Assembly (NCBI GenBank): GCA_037481655.1
Contig: JBBFLF010000026.1
Span: 1 to 34,962 of the forward strand
Length of the DNA stretch: 34,962 nucleotides
Direction: 5' to 3'
Origin: Desulfobaccales bacterium
GTDB taxonomy: Bacteria; Desulfobacterota; Desulfobaccia; Desulfobaccales; 0-14-0-80-60-11
The notes under the pieces are model-generated. The model was not told where the DNA came from. It saw only the letters and a list, made by a program, of their open reading frames with translations, and searched no databases. A program made the translations under genes and the position numbers. Of this stretch, positions 15,072-23,480 are shown in pieces (position 1 is the first letter of the stretch; each line of letters starts with the position of its first letter).

Positions 15072-16712
15072 ATGTCCCCCGATTTGCCGTCCGGAGGCCC
15101 GCCTGCAGCGGCTTCCCGCCGGGAAGGGCAGGGCCGCTTGGCGCATGCGGTCCGGGTCTGGTGGGCCGATCGTCGCGGGCGCCTGCCCTATCGTCGCTTT
15201 CGGGACCTGGAGGACCGGCCCCGGCGGCTGGCGGCCCAAGACGCCTCTTTGCTGACGGTGGCGCTGGGCCTCGTTTACCTGGGCTGGCTGGCTTGGGTGG
15301 TCTGGCGCAGCCGGGGTCTTCCGGACCTCGCCTTTCTGGCGGCGGAGGCCCTGGCCTTTCTCCTCCTCGCCTGCCTGGCCTTTGACATCTGGCACCTTCG
15401 GTTTCACCGCCCTGAGGGCCTCCCCCTGGCCAGCCCCCCGCCGGTGGATGTCTTGGTCACCTGCTGCGGCGAACCCCTGCCCGTGATTCACACCACCCTG
15501 CAGGCTATTCGCCGGATTGCCTACGAACCCCTCACCGTTTACGTGCTGGACGACGGCGCCTCTCCCCAGGTGGAGGCCCTGGCCCTGTCCCTGGGCTTTC
15601 GCTACCATTCCCGGGTGGGGGCCGGCCTGCCCCGTCGGGATGCCAAAAGCGGCAACCTCAACTTCGGCCTCGGGCTGAGCCGCGGGGAGTTCATCCTGGT
15701 GTTGGACGCCGACCAGGTGCCCCAGCCGGACATCGTCACCCGGCTGGTGGGCTTCTTCCAGATCCCCAAGGTAGCCTACGTCCAGTCCCGCCAGTCCTTT
15801 TACCTGCCCGAAGGGGACCCTTTCTACAATCGGGATGAAATCTTTTATGAAGTTATCCAGTGCGCCAACGACCGGGTCAATGCGGTCATCTCCTGCGGCT
15901 CCGGGGTGATGTACCGCCGGGCGGCGCTGGCGGAGCTGGGCGGCTTTGCCACCTGGAATCTCATCGAGGACTTCACCACCTCGTATGAGCTGGTGAGCCG
16001 GGGCTGGAAGGGGATTTATTACCCCTATGCCCTGACGCGGGGCCTGGCGCCCCAGGATCTGGCCGGCGTTTACCGGCAGCGCTTCCAGTGGTGTCTGGAC
16101 ACCATGCGCCTCTTTTTCTGGGACAACCCCCTGCTGAAACCCGGCCTTACCTTAAGCCAGCGCCTGCATTTCCTGGTGGTCATGGTGAGCTATCTGGTAA
16201 GCGGCCTGGTGTTTCCGGTGTTTTATGTCATTCCGCTCCTGGCCTACTGGCAGGGCTACACCATCTTTGAGGGTCGGGAATGGCATTATCTGGCCCTGAG
16301 GGGCGCGTATCTGGGGGCCACTTTGCTCATGTTCCGTTACCTCTTTTACCACAAGCAGGCCGCCAAGCAGTTCCGCATGCTCTGTGGCCTCTTTCCGGTC
16401 TATGCCGCGGCCATCGGAGCGGCCCTGTTTTATCCGCCGGGGCGCAAGCCCGCATACCGACTCAACAATCACGCCCCCTTTGCAGAGGTGCGCCCCTGGT
16501 GGTGCCTGTTGCCGCAGATGCTGGTGGTGGGGCTGCACCTCACCCTGCCCCTTTTGTCTTTGCATTTCGGCTGGGCCCCGGTGAACCTCGTGGTCTTCAA
16601 CTCCCTGTTTTCCGCCTTTGTCATCTGGACCCTGGGCGATCTGATCCTGGTGGGTCTCAAGCGGCCCCAGTTTGCCCCCACCATGGACCCGAGGCAGGTA
16701 TATGGCATCTAA
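15072..16712 (+). CDS. Cellulose-synthase-like GT2 processive glycosyltransferase (inner membrane)
   Basis: A 546-residue polytopic enzyme. Two helices (about 57-80 and 86-106) are followed by a cytosolic GT-A domain, then about five membrane segments from residue 365 to 530. Motifs of processive beta-glycosyltransferases are clear: LDDGA (D160, D161), DAKSGN near 190-195, LDADQVPQPD (D212, D214), IEDFTTS (E299, D300) and a QxxxW acceptor motif at 336-340. That last motif reads QRFQW rather than the usual QxxRW. There is no PilZ domain, so direct c-di-GMP control as in BcsA is not evident. The likely job is to polymerise and extrude a beta-linked polysaccharide; the sugar cannot be read from sequence. 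Its stop codon overlaps the start of the TPR-barrel gene. The ATG follows AAGGAAAG. Confidence 0.92.
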   Translation: MSPDLPSGGPPAAASRREGQGRLAHAVRVWWADRRGRLPYRRFRDLEDRPRRLAAQDASLLTVALGLVYLGWLAWVVWRSRGLPDLAFLAAEALAFLLLACLAFDIWHLRFHRPEGLPLASPPPVDVLVTCCGEPLPVIHTTLQAIRRIAYEPLTVYVLDDGASPQVEALALSLGFRYHSRVGAGLPRRDAKSGNLNFGLGLSRGEFILVLDADQVPQPDIVTRLVGFFQIPKVAYVQSRQSFYLPEGDPFYNRDEIFYEVIQCANDRVNAVISCGSGVMYRRAALAELGGFATWNLIEDFTTSYELVSRGWKGIYYPYALTRGLAPQDLAGVYRQRFQWCLDTMRLFFWDNPLLKPGLTLSQRLHFLVVMVSYLVSGLVFPVFYVIPLLAYWQGYTIFEGREWHYLALRGAYLGATLLMFRYLFYHKQAAKQFRMLCGLFPVYAAAIGAALFYPPGRKPAYRLNNHAPFAEVRPWWCLLPQMLVVGLHLTLPLLSLHFGWAPVNLVVFNSLFSAFVIWTLGDLILVGLKRPQFAPTMDPRQVYGI

Positions 16713-19700
16713 GGCCCGCTGGCTGGTGGCCCTCGTGCCACTTTTGTTTCTGGTGGGGGTGCTCACCCTGGCCCACCGGCGGGATCCCGATTTCTGGCGC
16801 TCGCCGGTGGGGCTGTACCGCTCGGCCCAGGAGGCGGAGAAGCGGGGCGAACTCACCCAGGCCCTGAAGCTGGCGGAAAAATCCTGGCAGCGGCACCCCG
16901 CCCATCCCGACGTGGGTACTTTCTTGGGCTGGCTCTATCTCAAGAGCGGGCAGCCGGAGCGGGCCGCGGCCCTGTTTCAGGAGCTGTGGCCAAGGCATCC
17001 CCAGGCCACCGCCGCCTTGAAGGGCCTGGCCCAGGCCCTGGACCAGCTGGACCGGCGGGCGGAAGCCCTGGAACATTTGGCCCGTCACCTGGAGGCCCAC
17101 CCCGAGGATTCGGACGTCCTCCTCTTTGCCGCCCAGTTCACCAGTGCCCGGGAGGAGGAGCGGGAGCTGGCCCTGGGCTATTACCGTCGCCTTTACCGCC
17201 TCAAGCCCGAGCGGGAGGTGCGCCGTCAGCTCGTCAACCTCCTCACCGCGGCACATCGCTACCGGGAGGCCATCGCCCTGATGGAGGAGGAGACCGCAGC
17301 GCATCCCGAGGACCAGGAGGCGCTGCACCAACTGGCCCTGCTGTATTACTGGCAGCGGGATTACCAGGCGGCGAGCGACGTTTACGACCAGTTGCTTATG
17401 CGGGCCAAAGACCAGGCCGCCTGGCGGGAGGAAGCGGCCAAAGTGGCCGATGCCGCCGGCCGGGAGGACGCGGCCCTGAAGCACTACCTGTGGCTCTACG
17501 GCAAAAACCAGGGCAAAAAGGAATACGCCCTGAAACTGGCCCGGCTGTGGTCCCAGAAAGGCAAGCACACCGAGGCGGTGGCGGTGCTGGCGCCCCTGAT
17601 GGAAGACCAGCCGGATCCGGAGGTGCGGCGCTGGTATGCCCTGGAGCTGCTTCTGACCGGCGAGCCGGAGGGGGCCTTGCGGGAATACCGCCGGGCCTGG
17701 GAGGCCGGCGATACCCATCAGGAGACCATCATCAACCTGGCCCGCCTCTATGCCCGGCAGAAGCAGTTCAGCAAGGCGGCGGGCATGTGGGATGAAGCCC
17801 GACGGCGCCAGCTCCTGAGGGGGGAGCTGCGCTGGGAGGCGGCCCTCACCTACTCCTACGCTCACCGCTACGGCGAGGCGGTGGAGGTCTTGAAGCCGGT
17901 GGAGCGGGATAACCCCAAATATCCCCGCCTCCTTCTCTTTTTGGGCCAGCTTCATTTCTACCAGAAGAACTGGGGCCAGGCGGCCCACTATTTCAGGGCC
18001 TATCTTGAGAAACACCCTGAGGATGCCGAAGCCCGGCGGCTGCTGGCTGAAGCCCTGGCCTTCCAGCCCGAGGCCCGGGAGGAGGCCATTGCGGCTTATG
18101 GCGAACTCGCCACCCGGCAAGGGGACCTGGAGGCGCGGCTGAGGCGCATTGCGCTGCTGTTGGAGGAGAAAAAATGGCAGGCAGCGGAGCAGGAGCTGAA
18201 GGCCTGCCCCCTACCCCAGGAGCCCCGGCTGCTGATGGAACAGGCCCGGCTGTGCCTGTGGGCCGGGGACCTGGAAGGCGCCCGGGCCCGCCTGGAGGAG
18301 TATGGCAAGCGGGAGCCCCGGGACCTGAACGCCCGGTTGCTCCGGGCCCGGGTCCTCACTTTTGTGGGACGGCCGCAGGAGGCCCAGGAGCTGCTTGGCA
18401 CCCTGTCGACCTCCGGCAGTTGCGCCGAGGGCCGGGCGGTGCTGATGGCGCTCATCGAGGCGGCCCTGGCCCGGAAGGACTGGCGCCAGGCGGAGCACCT
18501 GGCCTTGCGCCTCTATGGCAGCCAATTCCCTGACAAGGTGCGGCCGCCGGCGGATTGGCGGGAGGCCCGCTTATGGACCCGGGAGGAGAGCCGCCGGGAC
18601 CGGGAGGAGGCGTCCGGATTGGCTATCCAGGAGGCCTCCTTGAAAGAGAGGGAGGAAGAGAGGGAGGAGGCGCGCCTGGGGCTGGAGGAGCGCACCTGGG
18701 TGGCCCGGGCCCTGTGTCACAGCACCTCCCCCGAGGCGGTGGACCTGGCGGTGGATTTGTGCCTGAAGAACCTGCGGCGCCAGCGTTATCATCATGCCAC
18801 CCTCCTCATTCTCTCCCATCTGCTGCCCAAGCTGACGCGCTTTGAAGACCTTTCCCGGGTGGCGGCAAGGATTCCCGGGGTGCGGGTGGACAGCCCGGAA
18901 TACGTGGCCTCCCTGGCCTATTTTGTGGGGAGCGCCGGCCGCCACGGAGGCAAGCTGGATTACCTCCTGCACGTGCTGAAGGAGTACCGGCATCATAAAT
19001 TCCCGGACAACCCCGGGGAACTCCTGGGGCTGGCGGCCCTGGCCCTGGAGCTGGAGGAGCCCAAGGTGGCGGCGGACTACTGCCGCCAGGCCCTGCGCCT
19101 CAAGCCCCAGGATGCCCGGGCGGAGCAGCTCCTGTCCCAATGCCAGATGCTGGCCCGGGATTTCGGGCCGGTCCTGGCCCGCCTGGAGGGGAATCCGGAG
19201 GGCCAGGCCCCTCTCACTGCCGCCCGCTTGTATTTCATGCGGGGGCAATATGAGGGGGTGAAGGCGGCGGTGGCCAAAATTCCCCCGGACCATCCGGATT
19301 ATGTGCCCGGGCGGCTGCTCATGGCCAAGGCCCAACGCCTGGAGCGCCGCTATGAGGACGCCCTGAAGACCCTGGAGGGCCTGGCCGGCCAGGCGGCGCC
19401 GGAAGCCCTCCTCATGGAGAAGGCCCAGGTGCTGGAGGGCATGGGCGACCGCCGGGCGGGCCAGCTCTATGACGAGGTCATCCGCCGGCAGCCCGGCACC
19501 CAGGAGGCCCGGGTGGCGGCGGCCCGGCGGGCCCGGGCGCACAAGAACTGGGGTGGGGCTTATAAGGCCTATGCCGAGGCCCTGAAGCACGCCCCCCAGG
19601 ACGTGGAGCTGTTAAACGAACTGGAGTATGTCAAGGAACAGATGCGGCCGCAGCTGGCCTCCCGGGGTTTCCCCTTCGCCCGGGGGGAGAGGCGCCCCGA

Positions 19701-20832
19701 AGAAGGCTTCCGGCCCTGGCAGTTCTCCCGGCCGGACCGGGAATGGCTGGGCTCCCTCCCCAAAGCCGGCATGATCCCGGTGGTGCACCCGGAAACACTC
19801 TATTTTGACGACAGCAACGGCCTATATGGCACCATTTTCCGGGCCTCCGCCTCCTTTTGGGCCGCTCGCCGCCTGCCGGTGCACCTGGCGGTGGAATTCC
19901 GGGAATACAACCAGCGGTCCCGGTCCCAGGAGCAGGGGCCGGTGGACCTGGGTCTGGCCAAGGTTTACCGGCAGGACGCCAAAGACCAGAGCCGGCTCCG
20001 GCGCCTGGAGGTCTCCGTGGGGGCCGGGCCGGTGCATGTGAGCGACCGCCTGCGCCTGAGCGGCGAGCTCATCTGGCGGCGCTACTGGAAGCGGGTGGAC
20101 CGCCAGATCCGTCAGGAGGGGCAGGAATTTGTCCCCTTCCCGATGCCGGCCTTTTTCGATGTCACCCGCTCGGCGACCTTCACTGACAAGGACAGCCGGG
20201 AGCGGCTTCTGGGGTCGCTGCAGTTGGACGCCACGCTCACCCCTCAGACGGAGGTTTTCCTGCGGTACAGCCGGCGGGATATCTTCGATCAGGACCCGCA
20301 TCTCTATCCCCGGCTGTTCCAGAGTGTCCTCAACCTGGGGGATGCCCGGCTCATCACCTCCCATCAGGTGGATGTGGGGTGGTCCCACCAGTTCCGGCCG
20401 GGGCTGGAGTGGCGCAGTACCGTGTCCGGGGCCTTCTTCTCCGATCACAACCGGCGCTTCAGCCTCTACCAGGGCCTCACCTGGCAGGCGCTCTCCCAGC
20501 CCCGCATGCAGCTCAGCTTCACCCCCCACTACTACCTGGCCCTCTATGAGGACGAGCACCGGGCCTACTTCAGTCCCCCTTATTACCACGCCCTGGGGGT
20601 GAGCGTGGATTTCAGCCGCCATATTTTCCGCCTCCCCACCCTGATCCTGCAGGGCTCCTTCCAGGTGGTGGGCCAGCACGGCGACTGGGGCCCGGCCTTT
20701 CAGGGGCTGGCGGCCTTGGAGTGGGAGCCGGTGCACAACTTTTTCATCGACCCCCACATCTTCTATTTCCGGGAGTGGGTGGACAATTACCGCATCCTCA
20801 CGGTGGGACTCTCGTTGCGCTATGTGTTCTGA
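16702..20832 (+). CDS. TPR-rich outer-membrane exopolysaccharide exporter (PelB/BcsC/PgaA-like)
   Basis: A 1376-residue protein. The ATG at 16702 overlaps the glycosyltransferase stop by 11 bases and follows GAGGCAGG; upstream in-frame codons lie inside the previous gene. A hydrophobic segment (about residues 7-24) is a signal peptide or membrane anchor. Helical repeats of the TPR type then fill about residues 30-980. The last 390 residues are rich in alternating aromatic and polar positions (VHLAVEFREYNQRSR, TPHYYLALYEDEHRAYFS) and end in LSLRYVF, with the terminal aromatic residue and -3 aromatic expected of a BAM-inserted beta-barrel. PelB, BcsC and PgaA share this TPR-plus-barrel plan and export Pel, cellulose and poly-GlcNAc. 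Which family it belongs to is unresolved. Tight coupling to the GT2 gene supports a synthesis-export pair. Confidence 0.87.
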   Translation: MASKARWLVALVPLLFLVGVLTLAHRRDPDFWRSPVGLYRSAQEAEKRGELTQALKLAEKSWQRHPAHPDVGTFLGWLYLKSGQPERAAALFQELWPRHPQATAALKGLAQALDQLDRRAEALEHLARHLEAHPEDSDVLLFAAQFTSAREEERELALGYYRRLYRLKPEREVRRQLVNLLTAAHRYREAIALMEEETAAHPEDQEALHQLALLYYWQRDYQAASDVYDQLLMRAKDQAAWREEAAKVADAAGREDAALKHYLWLYGKNQGKKEYALKLARLWSQKGKHTEAVAVLAPLMEDQPDPEVRRWYALELLLTGEPEGALREYRRAWEAGDTHQETIINLARLYARQKQFSKAAGMWDEARRRQLLRGELRWEAALTYSYAHRYGEAVEVLKPVERDNPKYPRLLLFLGQLHFYQKNWGQAAHYFRAYLEKHPEDAEARRLLAEALAFQPEAREEAIAAYGELATRQGDLEARLRRIALLLEEKKWQAAEQELKACPLPQEPRLLMEQARLCLWAGDLEGARARLEEYGKREPRDLNARLLRARVLTFVGRPQEAQELLGTLSTSGSCAEGRAVLMALIEAALARKDWRQAEHLALRLYGSQFPDKVRPPADWREARLWTREESRRDREEASGLAIQEASLKEREEEREEARLGLEERTWVARALCHSTSPEAVDLAVDLCLKNLRRQRYHHATLLILSHLLPKLTRFEDLSRVAARIPGVRVDSPEYVASLAYFVGSAGRHGGKLDYLLHVLKEYRHHKFPDNPGELLGLAALALELEEPKVAADYCRQALRLKPQDARAEQLLSQCQMLARDFGPVLARLEGNPEGQAPLTAARLYFMRGQYEGVKAAVAKIPPDHPDYVPGRLLMAKAQRLERRYEDALKTLEGLAGQAAPEALLMEKAQVLEGMGDRRAGQLYDEVIRRQPGTQEARVAAARRARAHKNWGGAYKAYAEALKHAPQDVELLNELEYVKEQMRPQLASRGFPFARGERRPEEGFRPWQFSRPDREWLGSLPKAGMIPVVHPETLYFDDSNGLYGTIFRASASFWAARRLPVHLAVEFREYNQRSRSQEQGPVDLGLAKVYRQDAKDQSRLRRLEVSVGAGPVHVSDRLRLSGELIWRRYWKRVDRQIRQEGQEFVPFPMPAFFDVTRSATFTDKDSRERLLGSLQLDATLTPQTEVFLRYSRRDIFDQDPHLYPRLFQSVLNLGDARLITSHQVDVGWSHQFRPGLEWRSTVSGAFFSDHNRRFSLYQGLTWQALSQPRMQLSFTPHYYLALYEDEHRAYFSPPYYHALGVSVDFSRHIFRLPTLILQGSFQVVGQHGDWGPAFQGLAALEWEPVHNFFIDPHIFYFREWVDNYRILTVGLSLRYVF

Positions 20833-20908
20833 GGCCACGGTTACCGGGAACAGGCCAGACCTTCCCCTTCCCGGCGGTTTTGTCCCCCGGGGAAAGGGTC
20901 AGGGTTCC

Positions 20909-22162
20909 ATGCCCGGGGCTGCGAAGGGCCAGGCCAGCCCACTGCTTGGCGTGGTTCTGAGCCTCAGCCTGGCATTGCTCACCGGCTGCGCCGAGGTCAC
21001 CCGGCCCACCCCCTCGGCCCAGGAAGTGGAGGCGGTGCAACTGACCGCGGTGCAACGCCACCCGCACAAATCCTGGAGCCTGGAGCGGGTCTCCCGGGTA
21101 TTCTTAAGGGAGCTGGCGGTGCTGCCTCAGATCCATGGCCGCACTTACCCCTTCTTGGGTTTTGACTGGTGGGTCACCGAGACCGGCAAGGTGGTGATTG
21201 ACAATGTCTGGCAGCCTTCGCCGGCCCATGACGCTCGGCTTAAGCAGGGGGATGTGCTGGTGGCGGTGAACAATTGGCCCATTCACCCCTGGGTCCGGGA
21301 GTGGGATGAGAAGACCCGCCTGGCCCGGGACCTGTTCAAGGACGCCTTCTGGGTGAGCTCCCGGCCCCGTTATGGCCGCAAGCCCCAGGAACAATTGACG
21401 GTGTTTCAGCTCCCGGGCGAGGTCCTGGTGGCCCTGATGCTGGATATCAAATACATCCGCATGGAGAGCCGGGAGCGCTACCTCACCGGGCCGGTGGAGC
21501 TCCTGGTGGAGCGGGAGGGCGAGCGCTTTGGGGTCACCCTCTACCCCCAGCACCTGCCGGCGGATTACGCCATTCTGGTGGATACCCAGGATAACCGCAT
21601 CAATGCCTATGCGGCTCCGGGCCGAGTCATCCTCACCCGGCGGCTGGTGTCCTTCTGCCTCAATGACGACGAGCTGGCAGTGGTGGTGGGCCATGAGCTG
21701 GCGCACCAGGCCCACGGCCACCTGACCCGGGGGGCGGGGCATCGCCGGGTGGGGGGGTTGGCCGGTCAGGTCTGGCAGTTGGCCGGGGCTTTCGCCACCC
21801 AATCCTTGCAGGGACTCCTGAACTTCCGCCGGGCGGTGTGGCGGGAGGAGCGCCTGCCCGGGGTGGTGGACGACGCCGTGGTGAGCGCCTTCTCCCGGGA
21901 GGACGAACGGGAGGCCGACACGTACGGGCTCTGGTACGCCTACCTGGCGGGCTACAACCTCCAGCGGGGCCTGGCCGTCTGGGAGAGGCTGGGGGCGGTG
22001 GTGCAGGACCCCTTTGAGCGCACCTATTTTTTGGACCATCACCCGGCACCTCTGGAGCGCCTGGCCCGTCTTCAGAAGGTGGCGTCGTATTTCGCCGCCG
22101 GCCGGGCAGCGGAGGTCTTTTTGCAGTCCCCGGACCTGAACCGGCGTCCGGGCCCCTTGTAA
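20909..22162 (+). CDS. M48-family metalloprotease lipoprotein with PDZ-like region
   Basis: A 417-residue protein from the ATG at 20909, preferred because it gives a signal peptide ending in the lipobox LLTGC (C27). An in-frame ATG at 20822 would overlap the previous stop codon but would bury the signal. Residues about 90-130 resemble a PDZ fold (VVIDNVWQPSPAHDARLKQG). The peptidase domain has HELAH at 262-266, the third zinc ligand E335 in EREADTYG, and the downstream HHPAPLERLARL motif. M48 lipoproteins such as BepA and LoiP act on mis-assembled outer-membrane proteins; this one lacks a clear TPR domain. It is 76 bases after the TPR-barrel gene on the same strand, so quality control of that barrel is a reasonable guess. 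Some other M48 families carry PDZ domains too. Confidence 0.88.
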   Translation: MPGAAKGQASPLLGVVLSLSLALLTGCAEVTRPTPSAQEVEAVQLTAVQRHPHKSWSLERVSRVFLRELAVLPQIHGRTYPFLGFDWWVTETGKVVIDNVWQPSPAHDARLKQGDVLVAVNNWPIHPWVREWDEKTRLARDLFKDAFWVSSRPRYGRKPQEQLTVFQLPGEVLVALMLDIKYIRMESRERYLTGPVELLVEREGERFGVTLYPQHLPADYAILVDTQDNRINAYAAPGRVILTRRLVSFCLNDDELAVVVGHELAHQAHGHLTRGAGHRRVGGLAGQVWQLAGAFATQSLQGLLNFRRAVWREERLPGVVDDAVVSAFSREDEREADTYGLWYAYLAGYNLQRGLAVWERLGAVVQDPFERTYFLDHHPAPLERLARLQKVASYFAAGRAAEVFLQSPDLNRRPGPL

Positions 22163-22184
22163 ACCCTCAGTCTTCGGAGGATAT

Positions 22185-22343
22185 ATGTCTCCTTTGTGGG
22201 AAACGATGGCACATGCCCCCGGGTTTGCTCCCTCCCTTGTGGTGGGACTGGTGGGGTGGCTGGTGTGGCGCCTGCACCGTCAACGTCAACGGGATCAGTA
22301 CCGTCGCCGGGAGCGCATCATTAAACGGCTGAGCTCCACCTGA
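22185..22343 (+). CDS. 52-residue predicted membrane miniprotein
   Basis: A short reading frame with a strong GGAGG ribosome binding site five bases before its ATG, 22 bases after the M48 stop codon. The product has a hydrophobic helix (about residues 14-30, with SLVVGLVGWLVW) followed by a very basic tail (residues 29-48, about ten Arg or Lys and one His), so the tail is expected in the cytoplasm. No family is recognised. Position and ribosome binding site suggest it is the last gene of the exopolysaccharide operon. It could be an accessory subunit of the synthase, as small membrane proteins are in some cellulose systems (for example BcsF), but that is inference only. Confidence 0.6.
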   Translation: MSPLWETMAHAPGFAPSLVVGLVGWLVWRLHRQRQRDQYRRRERIIKRLSST

Positions 22344-23471
22344 GGGACCTTTGGCTTCGGCAACATTGCGGAGCAGCACCTCCCAGGCTCAGGGGCATGA
22401 GGAGGATCACCCGTGATTTTCTCCTCCGGGGTGAAGCATGCCCCTTCGGGGCATAGAGTAGCCTGGGCCAGCCCTCAAAAGTGATGGCAGAGAGCCCTCA
22501 CGCCTTTTCCCCTCCTCTTTTGCTGCCGTTACCTGAGCGATTGATGAGTAAATGGCGCTCCAAAGATCAATCAGGAAAATCAAGAGAGGCCCCCCGGCGG
22601 CGGGGAAAAGGGAGCCCACCGCGGGGGATCCGGCTGCAATCAGGCCCAGGATCGAGGGCCAAAGGGCAGCGGTTCCAGGTCTTCCTCACAAAATCATGCC
22701 GTACCCCTAAATCGAGGCAGTGGTCTCGATTCCCCGGGTGTGAGGGCAGGGTCGGAAAAAGATTCGGAGGGGGGCTGGAGAGCTCCCTCGGCCCGCTCCT
22801 CCAAAGTAAGCTTCCCCACCGCCGAACGTTGTTTCAACGTTGTTTCAAGGTTCCTTCCTCCAGAATACTGAAGGTGATGCCCTGGTGGAGGTGAGACCTA
22901 GCGAGGGTGAAACGGCTCACCCATCCGAAGGGAGAGAGGGGACAGACTCGGCCCCAGGCCGGAACAGCACTTCCCCATCGCCTCCGGTTATCTTCTGCAA
23001 CCGCTTCACATTGACTGGTGGTCTGACAATCCGGACAGTCACCTCCTCAAATCAGAAACAGGCCCCTCCCCGGCCGGCCACTCTCCGTGGTTCCCCTGCC
23101 GCCTTTTCACCTCCTTACCGTCGCCCCCTCCTCCCCCGGCGGTGATGGCAGGCCCTTGCCGGCTCCCCCTCCTTGAGGGAAAGAATTCAGGAGACGGTCT
23201 CTCCTGACAGAACCCGCACAATCCTTCCTTTGCCAGAAGCACAGGGAACATAGCTGGACCTCGGGCTCCCATGGTTTCCTCCCCCTGCCTCCTGGCTCCG
23301 CTCGGGCGCGCGCTTTCCGCGCTCGGGCTCAGGCGATGGGGGACCCGGATCAGCTGAAAATCACCCCCTTCTGCCGGTCTCCCGGTGCCCTTTTTATTGA
23401 TTAAATTCAAGAATTGTGCCGGCCATCCCAGGGAAGAATCCCCCAGAAAACTTAGATTCCCACGCCAAAGT
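22344..23471. other. Gene-poor, hairpin-rich stretch of 1.1 kb
   Basis: No recognisable protein gene is seen. Frames at 22481-22894, 22840-23145 (plus) and 23039-23410 (minus) lack family motifs and overlap each other. Less GC-rich than the flanks. Stem-loops include 22401-22427 (GGAGG/CCTCC enclosing ATCAC/GTGAT), 22438-22454 (ATGCCCC, TTC, GGGGCAT), 22710-22731 (AATCGAG/CTCGATT), 22905-22922 (GGGTGA/TCACCC), and 23187-23207 (TCAGGAGA/TCTCCTGA, loop CGGTC). I see no match to tRNA, tmRNA, RNase P or SRP RNA hallmarks. It may be a relic, a large untranslated control region or an unknown structured RNA. Confidence 0.5.
22825..22846 (+). repeat. Tandem 11-bp direct repeat
   Basis: AACGTTGTTTC occurs twice back to back (22825-22835, 22836-22846). 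It is followed by a partial third copy (AAGGTTCC). The unit also creates an inverted repeat AACGTTG-TTT-CAACGTT. It lies in the gene-poor stretch; a binding-site cluster or replication slippage are both possible. Confidence 0.6.
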
Positions 23472-23480
23472 CTAGACTTT
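23467..23480. other. 14-bp perfect palindrome over the HD-GYP stop codon
   Basis: AAAGTCTAGACTTT is a perfect palindrome whose centre contains the TAG stop (23472-23474, minus strand) of the HD-GYP gene. Flanking CACG and CGTG allow the stem to extend past a small bulge. It may act as part of a 3'-end hairpin. Confidence 0.45.

Noticed and set aside
22917-23042. 41-residue minus-strand frame with GAGGAG before a GTG
   Set aside because: The putative ribosome binding site abuts the GTG with no spacer, and the product matches nothing known.
22481-23410. Three open frames in the gene-poor stretch (22481-22894, 22840-23145, 23039-23410)
   Set aside because: They overlap or oppose each other, lack family motifs and have Arg/Pro/Ser-rich shadow-like composition. 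I cannot support them as genes.
22344-23471. RNase P RNA, tmRNA, SRP RNA or tRNA in the gene-poor stretch
   Set aside because: None of the hallmark sequences of these RNAs was found on either strand by eye; a covariance search would be decisive.
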